This document shows, one piece after another, positions 32,606 through 42,636 of a DNA stretch of 64,000 nt. Numbering within the stretch: position 1 is the first letter of the stretch; every line of letters begins with the position of its first letter. Source of the DNA: Haematococcus lacustris (taxonomy: Eukaryota; Chlorophyta; Chlorophyceae; Chlamydomonadales; Haematococcaceae); contig JASKMD010000005.1 of assembly GCA_030144725.1 (NCBI GenBank), positions 5,877,212 to 5,941,211 of the forward strand. Direction: 5' to 3'. The position numbers were made by a program, and so were the translations under genes. Under the pieces are notes generated by a model. That model searched no databases. It was not told the DNA's origin and saw nothing but the letters and a program-made list of their open reading frames with translations.

Positions 32606-32796
32606 TGTAACGTGCCTTTGCACGGCCAGCGTAATCCTCTTAGTGCGGCTAAAGAGCTTTGGGCGATGTCTAAGCTCCCGGGAGTCGAACCCGGCCTTGA
32701 CACCGGTCACCGCACTTTGAGAGTTACACTGGCGCATGGGGGCATTATATGGTTGTCATTTAATGGCATATCAGCCAGGCGCATTGCCACGTAACA
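32606..32796 (-). repeat. 3' LTR of the chromovirus
   Basis: Starts TGTTACGTGG and ends GCACGTTACA on the minus strand. It contains GGGTTCGACTCCC, a perfect pol III B box in a T-arm-like hairpin. Adjacent purine tract at 32797-32809. Confidence 0.95.
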
Positions 32797-32990
32797 TTCC
32801 CCCCCACCTGGTCCTCTCTGGACGCAGTTGTCCTCAACTGTAGGATTGTGCCTATAGGTGACTGCCCCGCCTCGGCAACCCACGATTGTGCCGAGACTCG
32901 CGCCTCAACGCTCGGTATCAAGAATGCCATGTTTTTGCTTTTTTGCATTTCGTACTCATTCATCTTTTTCTCTTTCAGTCTGTAATGAGC

Positions 32991-35900
32991 CTATGGAACC
33001 GGCAGCGGTCCATGCTCATCAATGTACTGCTGCAGGGCCTCGTCGCAGTTCACCAAATTCTTTTGAGGCTCCCAGGTGTCATGCTCCTCAGAGTAGCCCA
33101 CCCATCGAACCAGAAACTCCAGAGCTTGCTTCACATTCTTGCTTGGCTTGCGCCCTTTCCCATTCCCCCGGCCTCTCACTTTCACCACCTTGTGTTGCAA
33201 CAGCTTTTCCACCTCGTAAACTGGCTCGCCGTCAAGCCACTGTACAGGCGGAGGTGCTGCCATGTTTGGCGCTTGAGTGCCGAGGTAGGGTTTCACCAGG
33301 GAGACATGGAACACGTTGTGCATGCGGGTCCATCGGTGCGGTAGCTGGATTTGCACCGCAACCAACCCGATCATGCGTAGCACCACGAAGGGGCCGACAT
33401 ATCGGGGTTTTAGCTTGCGCACCCCCACCTCATCCTTTCGTTTTCTCATGTTGACAGTGCTCAGCATTACCAGCTGTTCTGGTTTGTACGTCACCTCACG
33501 ACGCTTGCCGTCTACCAGAGCTTTCATGCGTTGTTGAGCCTCACGCCAACACTGTCTGGCTTTGTGCACCTCTTTCTCCACATTTTCCGCAAACGCAGAA
33601 GCCTTGGGAACCTTGCGCGGTAGATCCAACGTCGCAGGAGTCAGCGGATGCTGCCCATAGTTCAGAAAGAACGGCGTTTGGCGGATTGACTCGTGCCAGG
33701 AGTTGTTGATAGCGAACTCAACCCAAGGCAAGTGTTCTGCCCAGTCTGTGTGGGCATCGTTTACATAGTGTCGCAGCATCTCCTCAATGACTCTGTTTAC
33801 TCGCTCTGTCTGGCCGTCAGACTCGGGATGATATGCACTGGACATGTAATGGGCCACTTTGCACAGGGCGCATACATGTTCCCAGAAGTGGCTGTTGAAG
33901 TGAGGGCCACGGTCTGTGATCACCGAGGCTGGCATGCCATGCAGGCGCACGACCTCATGGAAGAAGTGTGTAGCCATGTCGAAGGCACTGATGCTCTCCT
34001 TGGTGGGTACGAGATGCACCATTTTGCTGAGTCTGTCTACGAATACTAGGATACTGTCAAATCCACGTTCACCACTCTTTGGCAGTTTTACAATGAAGTC
34101 CATACTCACACTTTCCCAGCGACGACCAGGTATAGACAGGGGCTGGAGCTTTCCGGCCTTGAGACGAGTGCTGGGCTTGTTGCGCTGGCAGGCATCGCAT
34201 TGCCTGACATAGTCCTCTACATCCTTGCGCATGCCTGGCCAGGTGAAGCTGAGATCCACAGTATGCCATGTTTTGCTCATGCCCATATGGCCGGCATATT
34301 TTGCATCGTGGCACGCCTCAAGCACCTCTCTTTTGACCAAGGGGCTCTTGGGTACAACCACCTTTCCGCCCGACATCCATAGCCCCGTCTCGCTCAACTC
34401 ATAGGCCTGGGTGTATGCACGATCAGCAAAGCGATCATCGGTGCTGTACCCATTGATGATGGCCTTGACAAGTGAGCTTCCTTGCGTCGTGCTATGGGTT
34501 TTGCCTGCAGGTGTGTGTGTGGCCGAGTCCAGCTGCTTCTCCCCCCCATCAGGCCACTTGTCACATGGGACCACGGCGGGAGGAGGTGGACCACCGCTGG
34601 CACAGCGCACACGCTTTTGCTGGCGCTTTTGCTTGCGGGGGGCAGCTGGTTGGCTAGGTGGCACCGGTGGGGGCTGAAAAGGAGGCTGCACTTGTAAGCC
34701 AGCCTGTCGCCTTGTCATCACCATGGCATACACACCTGACACACAGAGCTGGGCACCCATGGTGAGTAGGATGGGTTGGCCGTCATCATCGTCATCGTGA
34801 TGTGTCAGACCAGGATTGCGACTCAAAGGATCTGCCACATTGCCCTTGCCTGGTTTGTACTCAATGTGATGGTCAAAGCGTGCCAGGAATTCCATCCACC
34901 GGGCTTGTCGCCTTGAAAGATTGGTTTGAGTTTTCAGGTAGATCAGAGGGTTGTGGTCAGTCACAATAGTCACATGCACTGCTCCATCGAGGTAGCAGCG
35001 CCATTCTTGCATTGCTCTTATGATACCTAACAATTCCTGCTCCCCTGTGGTGTACTTGACTTGAGCCGGAGTGAACTTGTGGCTCGTGTACGCAACCACT
35101 CTGCCGTTTTGCATCAGGACACCTCCCGTGCCCGCAAGTGAGGCATCAGACCACACCTCAAAAGGTTGTAACGGGTCAGGGAGAGCCAAGACAGGTGCTG
35201 AACAAAGAGCTTCTTTGAGAGCGTTGAAAGCATTTACAGCAGGCTCACTGAGCTGTCTCCAATTTGTACCAGCCGCCACAGCTTCACCAGTAAGGTGTGT
35301 CAGCGGTGCAGCAATGGTGCTGTAGCCTGCAATGAAACGCCGGAAGAAGTTTGCGAGGCCAAGGAATGCCTGCAATTCTTTAAGACACGTGGGCATAGCC
35401 CAATCCTGAATGACTTGCACTTTGGCAGGATCTACGGCAATGCCATGCCTTCCCACGATGTGACCCAAGAACTTCAGCTCAGGTTTGTTAAACTCACACT
35501 TACTAAGCTTAGCATACAGGTTGTTATCCTTCATGACTTGCAACACCTCTCGAAGATGCTGTACATGCTCCGCCGGCGAACGACTCATGACCAAGATGTC
35601 GTCAAGATACACGAGTACCGTGCCCGCCAGCAGCTGCTTCTCAAAGATACGGTTCATCACACGTTGGAAGGTGGCTGGGGCATTCGTCAACCCAAAACAC
35701 AACACCTTGTACTGAAACTGCCCTCCAGGTGTGACGAAAGCAGTTTTGGGCACGTCCTCAGGAGTGATGCGTATTTGGTGATACCCACTTTGGAGGTCTA
35801 ACGAGCTGAACACCGTCTTCCCTTGGACTCTGTCAAATAGGTCGTCAATTCTTGGCAGGGGGTACCTATCCCTCACAGTCAGTTTGTTTAGCGCGCGGAA

Positions 35901-36893
35901 GTCAATGCACATCCTGAGAGTGCCATCACGCTTCTGCACAAACAAGACTGGGGCACCATACGGACTGCTGCTAGGCTCAATGAGCTTCTTTGCCAACAGC
36001 TCCGCTACCTGCTTCCTCATCTCATCCATTTCTTTCAGACTGTAGCGCCGAGCACGTTGGTAAGGAGGTGCATGTCCAGGTTCTAAGCGAATGGTGTGGC
36101 CTACCCCTCGGTCAGGCGGTAGTCCAGCTGGCATGTCCTGGAACACTGTTGGGAATTCCTCATGCACCATGCTGTCGATAACTGAGGCCGGCACAAGCCC
36201 AGGCCTCTCACACCCTTCTTGGTTGTTGACGAGAACGGATGCAAGGCTGCCGTTGTACCAGCCTTCATCATCATTTGCAGCCGATGGTTGGACCAGGGCA
36301 AGCACGCTGCAACAACCTTTTCTCAGGGCCCTTGCAGCTTGTTTTGCGCTCAGCACTTTCACTGCTTCACCACTGTCCGCCACAGCGGCGAGAACAGCTG
36401 CGCCCGGCCTGAACTTGTGGTGCTGAGAGTGTAGCTTGTGCAACTTGTTGCCGACTTTGATGTGGCATATGTTTGAGCCAACGTCCAGCACAGCGCCATG
36501 TGACTTCTGCCAGTCAGCACCCAAGATTAGGTCAATACCCTCCAGCATCTCTGGTAAGATTTTGGCTGCCACAGGCGTAACACTCCTCTCAATTGACACA
36601 GTTGCATGGACTTGCTGGGTGATAGGCATGGATGCATTGTTTGCAGCCACCACCGAGATCCTTCGTTCCAAAAGAGTCACGCTCATATGTTTGTTCTTGT
36701 AGCCTGGTTGATTTAGCCACTTCTCTGACAAGATGGTGTACGTAGCTCCAGTGTCAATCATAGCTACACATTCTCTCCCTCCTAGTCTGGCTGTGAAGAC
36801 AAACGGAAGAGGCACTTGTTTTGTTATAGAAGAACTAACAACTCCTAGGATGCGTGGGGAGTCCAGCTTACATGGTTCATTCACATACACCAT
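32991..36893 (-). CDS. pol: Pol polyprotein: protease, reverse transcriptase, RNase H, integrase, chromodomain
   Basis: 1,300 residues from the first ATG; the frame is open back to the Gag stop at 36954. Protease: DTGAT at about 47-51. Reverse transcriptase: about 300-480, with CIDFRALNKLT and the catalytic YLDD at about 429-432. RNase H: WSDASLAGTGG at about 581. Integrase zinc module: His862, His869, Cys899, Cys902. Integrase catalytic triad: Asp932 (MDFIVKLP), Asp994 (ITDRGPHFN), Glu1030 (SDGQTERVN). GPY/F-like RYVGPFVVL is followed by a C-terminal chromodomain (VYEVEKLLQHKVV ... LVRWVGYSEEHDTWEP). Domain order RT-RH-IN-chromodomain defines Ty3/gypsy chromoviruses. No damage is seen. It is in the same frame as gag, separated by one TAG, so it is probably made by stop-codon readthrough. 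Confidence 0.97.
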   Translation of the reverse strand: MVYVNEPCKLDSPRILGVVSSSITKQVPLPFVFTARLGGRECVAMIDTGATYTILSEKWLNQPGYKNKHMSVTLLERRISVVAANNASMPITQQVHATVSIERSVTPVAAKILPEMLEGIDLILGADWQKSHGAVLDVGSNICHIKVGNKLHKLHSQHHKFRPGAAVLAAVADSGEAVKVLSAKQAARALRKGCCSVLALVQPSAANDDEGWYNGSLASVLVNNQEGCERPGLVPASVIDSMVHEEFPTVFQDMPAGLPPDRGVGHTIRLEPGHAPPYQRARRYSLKEMDEMRKQVAELLAKKLIEPSSSPYGAPVLFVQKRDGTLRMCIDFRALNKLTVRDRYPLPRIDDLFDRVQGKTVFSSLDLQSGYHQIRITPEDVPKTAFVTPGGQFQYKVLCFGLTNAPATFQRVMNRIFEKQLLAGTVLVYLDDILVMSRSPAEHVQHLREVLQVMKDNNLYAKLSKCEFNKPELKFLGHIVGRHGIAVDPAKVQVIQDWAMPTCLKELQAFLGLANFFRRFIAGYSTIAAPLTHLTGEAVAAGTNWRQLSEPAVNAFNALKEALCSAPVLALPDPLQPFEVWSDASLAGTGGVLMQNGRVVAYTSHKFTPAQVKYTTGEQELLGIIRAMQEWRCYLDGAVHVTIVTDHNPLIYLKTQTNLSRRQARWMEFLARFDHHIEYKPGKGNVADPLSRNPGLTHHDDDDDGQPILLTMGAQLCVSGVYAMVMTRRQAGLQVQPPFQPPPVPPSQPAAPRKQKRQQKRVRCASGGPPPPAVVPCDKWPDGGEKQLDSATHTPAGKTHSTTQGSSLVKAIINGYSTDDRFADRAYTQAYELSETGLWMSGGKVVVPKSPLVKREVLEACHDAKYAGHMGMSKTWHTVDLSFTWPGMRKDVEDYVRQCDACQRNKPSTRLKAGKLQPLSIPGRRWESVSMDFIVKLPKSGERGFDSILVFVDRLSKMVHLVPTKESISAFDMATHFFHEVVRLHGMPASVITDRGPHFNSHFWEHVCALCKVAHYMSSAYHPESDGQTERVNRVIEEMLRHYVNDAHTDWAEHLPWVEFAINNSWHESIRQTPFFLNYGQHPLTPATLDLPRKVPKASAFAENVEKEVHKARQCWREAQQRMKALVDGKRREVTYKPEQLVMLSTVNMRKRKDEVGVRKLKPRYVGPFVVLRMIGLVAVQIQLPHRWTRMHNVFHVSLVKPYLGTQAPNMAAPPPVQWLDGEPVYEVEKLLQHKVVKVRGRGNGKGRKPSKNVKQALEFLVRWVGYSEEHDTWEPQKNLVNCDEALQQYIDEHGPLPVP

Positions 36894-36953
36894 GTTAGCA
36901 ACACGCTGGTCCCCGCCTGGTAGGTTGCATCCTACACCAGTCCAGGCAGATTC

Positions 36954-38852
36954 CTATTCCCATGCGCACTGGCATGGATGGGGTGCACAATGCTCACAGG
37001 CAAGTGGCTCATTAGGCTGGTGAAACATTGCCGGAGCAGCAAATGATGGCTGCTGAGTGCCACCCAGCCGACCGCCTCCTTGGCCACCGTGGCCTCCTTG
37101 CCAACTGCCTTGGCCGCCACCCTGCTGGCCACCCTGGCCTCCTTGCCATCCCCCCTGACTGCCACCACTCCCAGGGCCTCCCTGGCTGCCACCACTTCCT
37201 GGGCCTCCTTGGCTGCCACGGCCCTGGCCTCCCCGTGCGCCTCCACGGCCATAGCCACCCCTGCCTTGCCTGTCACGCCCATACGGGGTGCGCTCACCAT
37301 GGCTGGACTGGTCATAACCCCGGTCCCACTGGTCATCACCCCGACGGCCTCGCAGCGGGCCGCCACGGCCTCCACCGCCATGAGGAACAAAGCCCTGTGG
37401 CACTGGCTGCCACTGCCCACCATCACGCTTGAACTGGTGGCCCTCATCAGAGGTCATGAGCCCCTGCACACCACGCCCACGACCACGGGCAGGGAAACTA
37501 GAGTGACCTCTATCCACACCCTTGCGTTGGTCCTGGTGTGACAGAATGGCTACTGGTGCTCCTGACCTGCTGCCACCAGGCATGGTTGCCTCTTTGCCTA
37601 TAGCATACGTGATGCACTCATTCAAGTCAGTCCATAGGAGTCCGGCAGAAGTGCGGGCACACTGTGCGGCTATGGTAGCCTTCAAGCCCTTCACAAACAA
37701 GTCACATAGCACCGCTGCGGGCAGAGCATCTGCACGCATGACCTCCAGCCTGAAATCTACGGCATACTCAAGCACGGTCTGATCTGTGCGTTGCTTGACA
37801 CTACCATGCACTAAACGCGTCATGGCAATGTGTTTTGCATCATGCATGTTGTAACCGATGAGCTCCTTGAGGCTAGCTACCACCTCTTGCTCTGTGAGCT
37901 GCTTGCCTAGGCTCATAGCTTGGCTTACTTGGAGGTTCAGCACACGTCGTAGCTCATCAGAGACCATCAAGATGATCGTTGCCGCTGGGGCCTGATTGGA
38001 AGCACGAGCAAATTGCTGGCAGTCAGTCAAGAAGAGGTCTAAGTCCCTACCATCAAACAAGCACTTCAAGCCCCACTTCTTGATTGCTGGCAGAGTTACT
38101 TTGACATTGCTCTGTGGCCCATGGCTCGGCAACACTGCAGATGCTATTCGAGACGTACTCACTGGGTCGGGAAACGACCTTGCTAGGGTCACCAAATGCG
38201 CTGCTGCGTTGGTGAACGCGGCCATGGTCGTCATCCGGTCCTGGCCCGGAGCTGCTGCCACCGCTGCTGCTGCTGCTGCTGCAATGCGCTCAGCCAACTC
38301 GCCCACATTTGCCTCACTGGCTGGCTGGCCTGCACTGTTCGGCCCTACATTTTGCTGCGATTGAGCCAAGCCTGGTGCCCCAACATTCGGGACAGCCAGT
38401 GCTAATTGCGACACCAATCGTTGAGAAGCAGGCACATGGGCCGTTGGCAGTGCCACAGAAACAGGGCTCATGGCCGCTGGGATCCCAGAACCAAACGAAA
38501 ACCCAGCACCTAGCCCTAGCTCGCTTGCAGCGGCATTGTTGGAAACAGCCTCGGCTACTGGCCTATTGGGAGCAGTCAGAAATGTCGTTCTCAGCTGTGC
38601 GAATTGCTGCTGCAATTGCTGAGGATTATTCTGCTGGCTTGCAGCCGATTGATCGGTCTGGGTACGCATAGCAGTCTGTTCTGGATCTGGAAGCAAACGG
38701 GCACCCAGCAGGAAACAGAGCATATTGCGAAACTCTTGCTTTGTATTGCAGATCAAAAGCTGGCTTTGTTGCTCACGAGTCAAACAGTCTAAGGCTGCGC
38801 TAATCTGTTGTGCCTCACTAGGTGAAAACAACAAGTGATCCATGCTAGGCAA
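36954..38852 (-). CDS. gag: Gag polyprotein of the chromovirus
   Basis: 632 residues. The N-terminal half is helical and glutamine/alanine-rich. The central part (KCLFDGRDLDLFLTDCQQFA ... FRLEVMRADALPAAVLCDLFVKGLK) has the layout of a retrotransposon gag (capsid-like) domain. The C-terminal third is an RGG/QGG-rich nucleic-acid-binding tail (GGYGRGGARGG, repeated GQGG). It lacks a canonical CCHC knuckle; a cysteine cluster (CEHCAPHPCQC) lies just before the TAG stop. It assembles the particle that packages element RNA. The ATG at 38850-38852 is the first in frame after the leader. Confidence 0.9.
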   Translation of the reverse strand: MPSMDHLLFSPSEAQQISAALDCLTREQQSQLLICNTKQEFRNMLCFLLGARLLPDPEQTAMRTQTDQSAASQQNNPQQLQQQFAQLRTTFLTAPNRPVAEAVSNNAAASELGLGAGFSFGSGIPAAMSPVSVALPTAHVPASQRLVSQLALAVPNVGAPGLAQSQQNVGPNSAGQPASEANVGELAERIAAAAAAAVAAAPGQDRMTTMAAFTNAAAHLVTLARSFPDPVSTSRIASAVLPSHGPQSNVKVTLPAIKKWGLKCLFDGRDLDLFLTDCQQFARASNQAPAATIILMVSDELRRVLNLQVSQAMSLGKQLTEQEVVASLKELIGYNMHDAKHIAMTRLVHGSVKQRTDQTVLEYAVDFRLEVMRADALPAAVLCDLFVKGLKATIAAQCARTSAGLLWTDLNECITYAIGKEATMPGGSRSGAPVAILSHQDQRKGVDRGHSSFPARGRGRGVQGLMTSDEGHQFKRDGGQWQPVPQGFVPHGGGGRGGPLRGRRGDDQWDRGYDQSSHGERTPYGRDRQGRGGYGRGGARGGQGRGSQGGPGSGGSQGGPGSGGSQGGWQGGQGGQQGGGQGSWQGGHGGQGGGRLGGTQQPSFAAPAMFHQPNEPLACEHCAPHPCQCAWE

Positions 38853-39097
38853 CAGCGGTGTACTAATCTGGCAGCGCTAGATCACATACCCATTTTAAAA
38901 GTCGACTCGTACCACCCTCGGAGCTGCTCGCGATACTGCTGCAAGACAAACTCTTGGTCTTCGTTCCACGGAAATTCAACTTTTCCCCGGCAGGTCTCCT
39001 GCCAACCTTTCCAAGCAGATAGTGAGAACAAGCGCGGTTGCTCTCTACAAGCGGTCTCGACTACAACTCCCTCGAACAGACGCGCTTCTGCGCACTC

Positions 39098-39114
39098 AGC
39101 GTGGTCGAAACCCA
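39098..39114 (-). other. Candidate primer-binding site
   Basis: One base after the LTR end the minus strand reads TGGGTTTCGACC, starting with the TGG needed to pair with a tRNA 3' CCA. The primer tRNA is not identified. Confidence 0.45.
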
Positions 39115-39115
39115 A

Positions 39116-39306
39116 TGTAACGTGCCTTTGCACGGCCAGCGTAATCCTCTTAGTGCGGCTAAAGAGCTTTGGGCGATGTCTAAGCTCCCGGGAGTCGAAC
39201 CCGGCCTTGACACCGGTCACCGCACTTTGAGAGTTACACTGGCGCATGGGGGCATTATATGGTTGTCATTTAATGGCATATCAGCCAGGCGCATTGCCAC
39301 GTAACA
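39116..39306 (-). repeat. 5' LTR of the chromovirus
   Basis: Identical to 32606-32796; should carry the promoter. An AT-rich patch (CCATATAATGCC, minus strand) could serve as TATA box. Confidence 0.95.
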
Positions 39307-40922
39307 CTCCACTCATGACTTTGGACTCAAAGCATATTGGGTCATCATTCCTTCCTGACTTGCATGTTGATGAAAGCTTATCTGTTGTTTGTCGGAGCGT
39401 GGCAGGGGGAGCAAGAGCAGGCATGGGGTCCCGGCAGGGGGGGCAAGGGGCCAAGGGCAGGCAGGCCAGGACAGGCTAGGGCAGCAGGGGTGCCTGTGGT
39501 GGGTTTAAGTGGGAGGGGCTCCTCCAGTGTCTTGGGTCAGGGGCGTGGCAGTCACCCGCCCCCTGCAAGCACTGGCCTAAACAGGGCCTAGACCGGCCAG
39601 CCACTGCAGGACTGCTGGCCCTATGGTGAATCTGGCCCTATGGCAGGGAGCAAGACCAAGAGTGACAAAAAAGTGACAGAGCGATGCCTCTACCCAAGGA
39701 GCTACATAAAGCTGTACATGATTCTTATCAACAACTTCAGCAAGATAGCGGCTACAACAGTGTGAACTATTGACTTATGTGATCTTCACTGGCTCACGTA
39801 CCACTGATACTACCAGGCACCTCTATATGAAGCTCGTCAAGCAGCTGCATGCAGTGGTGCTTCTGTGTGTGCAAGTGACCTTAAACAAGCTGAAAGGAAG
39901 GCTGGATTTGGACGTACCTAGCAATGTGAGGTGTCCATAGCAGACAGGTTATGTGCATGAAGATGCATGTATCACCCGCCAGTGGCATCCTCGACCTTGG
40001 AGTGCCAGGTATACTACATGCAGACATATGCATCCCGTGCTGGCTATCATGCTGACTAAGGCAAGGGGACCTGCATAGGTCATGGAGCCAGTAGTAAGCC
40101 AGTAGCAAGCAGTTACAGAAGACCCTGCCTTAGCTTCTCAGCAACTAGCACAGGTTCCTCTCCTTTCTACCCTTCCAACTCCAAAAGCAATTGCAATACC
40201 ACAGCCACCAAGTGTTGCTGGTGATCAGGAAAATGAACTGATGTCTGCATCATGTCCATCACCACTTCCAGCCTAGAACTCTCAAATGTTGCATTGGTTC
40301 TAAACACTTACCATGTTTCCCTGCTCTAGATAGTTCACTACTCTAGACAGTACACAATACTTTCAACCAGTCAAATATCTTCACCTGTCAAGCGTCCTTG
40401 TAAAGGTCCCTTGGTATAAGATCAAGAATACAACTCAAGTATATGCCAGAAGACAAGGTTGTCAGTAAACGAGGCTGCACTACAAACTGAATGATTGGAG
40501 GTTGTAGATGAGGTGACCTGAACCTCAGACATCATAGCGGCACATCACGCACCTGCACAAGTAGACAAGGGTTGCATCAGCAAGCAGAGTACAAGCTTCA
40601 TTAAGCAGATAAGTGCATATGTACTGTGAGATTAAATAAGCAGCAGGCAGCATTAAGGCAACTATGATTGAGAGAAGCAATGTCTGTCCATGTTCTCACC
40701 AGGTACAGCCGTTGGCAGGGCTCAGCTGGACTCCTCAGAGGACTCCTCAGCCAGGGCACGGCGGGCAGCACTGGACTCCTCAGAGGACTCCTCAGCCAGG
40801 GCACGGCGGGCAGCACTGGACTCCTCAGAGGACTCCTCAGCCAGGGCACGGCGGGCAGCGCTGGACTCCTCAGAGGACTCCTCAGCCAGGGCACGGCGGG
40901 CAGCACTGGACTCCTCAGAGGA
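39307..40922. repeat. Third unit, third piece
   Basis: Continues from the duplicated CTCCA; matches 13907-15522 and 20279-21894. Beyond about 40920 it does not stop as units 1 and 2 do but continues into the full 45-bp array, so this copy is the likely source locus. Confidence 0.93.
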
Positions 40923-42268
40923 CTCCTCAGCCAGGGCATGGCGGGCAGCACTGGACTCCTCAGAGGACTCCTCAGCCAGGGCACGGCGGGCAGCGCTGGA
41001 CTCCTCAGAGGACTCCTCAGCCAGGGCACGGCGGGCAGCACTGGACTCCTCAGAGGACTCCTCAGCCAGGGCACGGCGGGCAGCGCTGGACTCCTCAGAG
41101 GACTCCTCAGTCAGGGCACGGCGGGCAGCGCTGGACTCCTCAGAGGACTCCTCAGCCAGGGCACGGCGGGCAGCGCTGGACTCCTCAGAGGACTCCTCAG
41201 TCAGGGCACGGCGGGCAGCGCTGGACTCCTCAGAGGACTCCTCAGCCAGGGCACGGCGGGCAGCGCTGGACTCCTCAGAGGACTCCTCAGCCAGGGCACG
41301 GCGGGCAGCGCTGGACTCCTCAGAGGACTCCTCAGCCAGGGCACGGCGGGCAGCACTGGACTCCTCACTGGACTCCTCAGCCAGGGCACGGCGGGCAGCG
41401 CTGGACTCCTCAGAGGACTCCTCAGCCAGGGCACGGCGGGCAGCACTGGACTCCTCACTGGACTCCTCAGCCAGGGCACGGCGGGCAGCACTGGACTCCT
41501 CAGAGGACTCCTCAGCCAGAGCACGGCGGGCAGCGCTGGACTCCTCAGAGGACTCCTCAGCCAGGGCACGGCGGGCAGCGCTGGACTCCTCAGAGGACTC
41601 CTCAGCCAGGGCACGGCGGGCAGCACTGGACTCCTCACTGGACTCCTCAGCCAAGGCACGGCGGGCAGCGCTGGACTCCTCAGAGGACTCCTCAGCCAGG
41701 GCACGGCGGGCAGCACTGGACTCCTCAGAGGACTCCTCAGCCAGAGCACGGCGGGCAGCGCTGGACTCCTCACTGGACTCCTCAGCCAGGGCACGGCGGG
41801 CAGCACTGGACTCCTCACTGGACTCCTCAGTCAGGGCACGGCGGGCAGCACTGGACTCCTCACTGGACTCCTCAGTCAGGGCACGGCGGGCAGTGCTGGA
41901 CTCCTCAGAGGACTCCTCAGCCAGAGCACGGCGGGCAGCGCTGGACTCCTCACTGGACTCCTCAGCCAGGGCACGGCGGGCAGCACTGGACTCGTCAGAG
42001 GACTCCTCAGCCAGGGCACGGCGGGCAGCACTGGACTCCTCAGAGGACTCCTCAGCCAGGGCACGGCGGCCCCATGACATTTCAGATGACTCCTCTGCAA
42101 GCAGGGCAGGGGTCTTGTTCCTCAACAACATGGTGGCTCCTGCTCAAATGCTTGCCCTTGCCAGAGTGTTAACTCCTGAATCCCTCGCAAGCAGTGTACT
42201 CTATAGGAGACATGCAATGAACAAGCTCTCACCATGGCTGTGTTCCAGCATGGCCCTGGCATCTTGAT
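40722..42268 (-). CDS. Terminal exons of a gene encoding an acidic/basic 15-residue repeat protein
   Basis: Two well-formed exons: 42268-42233 (acceptor TTTTGCAG, donor GTGAGAG) and 42139-40722 (acceptor GAGCAG, stop TGA 40722-40724), joined in frame as HSHG-ATMLLRNKTPALLAEE. The second exon then encodes about 30 copies of ALAEESSEESSAARR with occasional Thr or Asp variants. The repeat keeps all frames open on both strands; the minus strand is preferred because of the splice sites, the non-repeat start, and an upstream signal-peptide frame. Upstream exons are not fully resolved. Units 1 and 2 carry only the last about four repeats. Function unknown; the repeat alternates acidic-serine and arginine-alanine patches. 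Confidence 0.5.
40731..42067 (-). repeat. 45-bp minisatellite, about 30 copies
   Basis: Uniform 45-bp period with phase-preserving variants (CAGAGG/CACTGG, CCAGGG/TCAGGG/CCAGAG). Copy number is about 30 here against about 4 in units 1 and 2. Confidence 0.98.
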
Positions 42269-42636
42269 CTGCAAAACAAAGGAGGGTGGCAGGACATATT
42301 AGCATCAGTCCCCTTGATGTGAATTGGCTGATGGTGCAGGTGCTTGCGCTCTGAGTTCCCGGCTGCGAGCCCCTGGCCTGTCGGCTGAACTGCAATCTGG
42401 GGATGCGGCCCTTACGTGTCAGGCGAATGGACCTGCATCGCAAACCCAGAGCGCGGAAGGTAAGTGATGTACTGCCAAGCGATCAAGTCGGGCGGGCTGG
42501 CCAGGACATTGAACAGCGCATTGCTGTTGCTGGCAGCAAAAGCCAGAGCTGGACGACGCAAGCAATTGTGCAGCAAGAGCTGGGTTGTACTAGCTCCCCT
42601 CACCGCTTGCTCAGTCGGGGGACGCTGCGACCGCCA

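Larger units (their letters stand above)
32606..39306 (-). mobile_element. Complete Ty3/gypsy chromovirus, 6,701 bp
   Basis: Two 191-bp LTRs (32606-32796 and 39116-39306) that are identical base for base when compared by eye, flanked by a 5-bp target duplication CTCCA (32601-32605, 39307-39311). The empty site is present in unit 1 (13907-13911) and unit 2 (20279-20283). Coding strand is minus: Gag (38852-36954), then Pol (to 32991). A purine tract lies directly inside the 3' LTR (32797-32809, minus strand) and a TGG-starting primer-binding-site candidate directly inside the 5' LTR (about 39098-39114). All coding parts look intact, so this is a recent and possibly active copy. Confidence 0.97.

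Noticed and set aside
36954..36956. TAG between gag and pol as evidence for a non-standard nuclear genetic code
   Set aside because: TAG is used as the normal stop in RPS6 (12244-12246) and the GT90 gene (51865-51867), so reassignment is unlikely.
41201..41818. Other frames of the 45-bp array (LRSPVLPAVPW, TPQPGHGGQRW, DSSARARRAAL) as real proteins
   Set aside because: They lack flanking splice sites or non-repeat starts; only the AEESSEESS frame continues into well-spliced unique sequence.
40731..42067. CRISPR-like regular repeat array
   Set aside because: Units are contiguous with no unique spacers, the whole 45-bp period is conserved, and the DNA is eukaryotic. It is a coding minisatellite.
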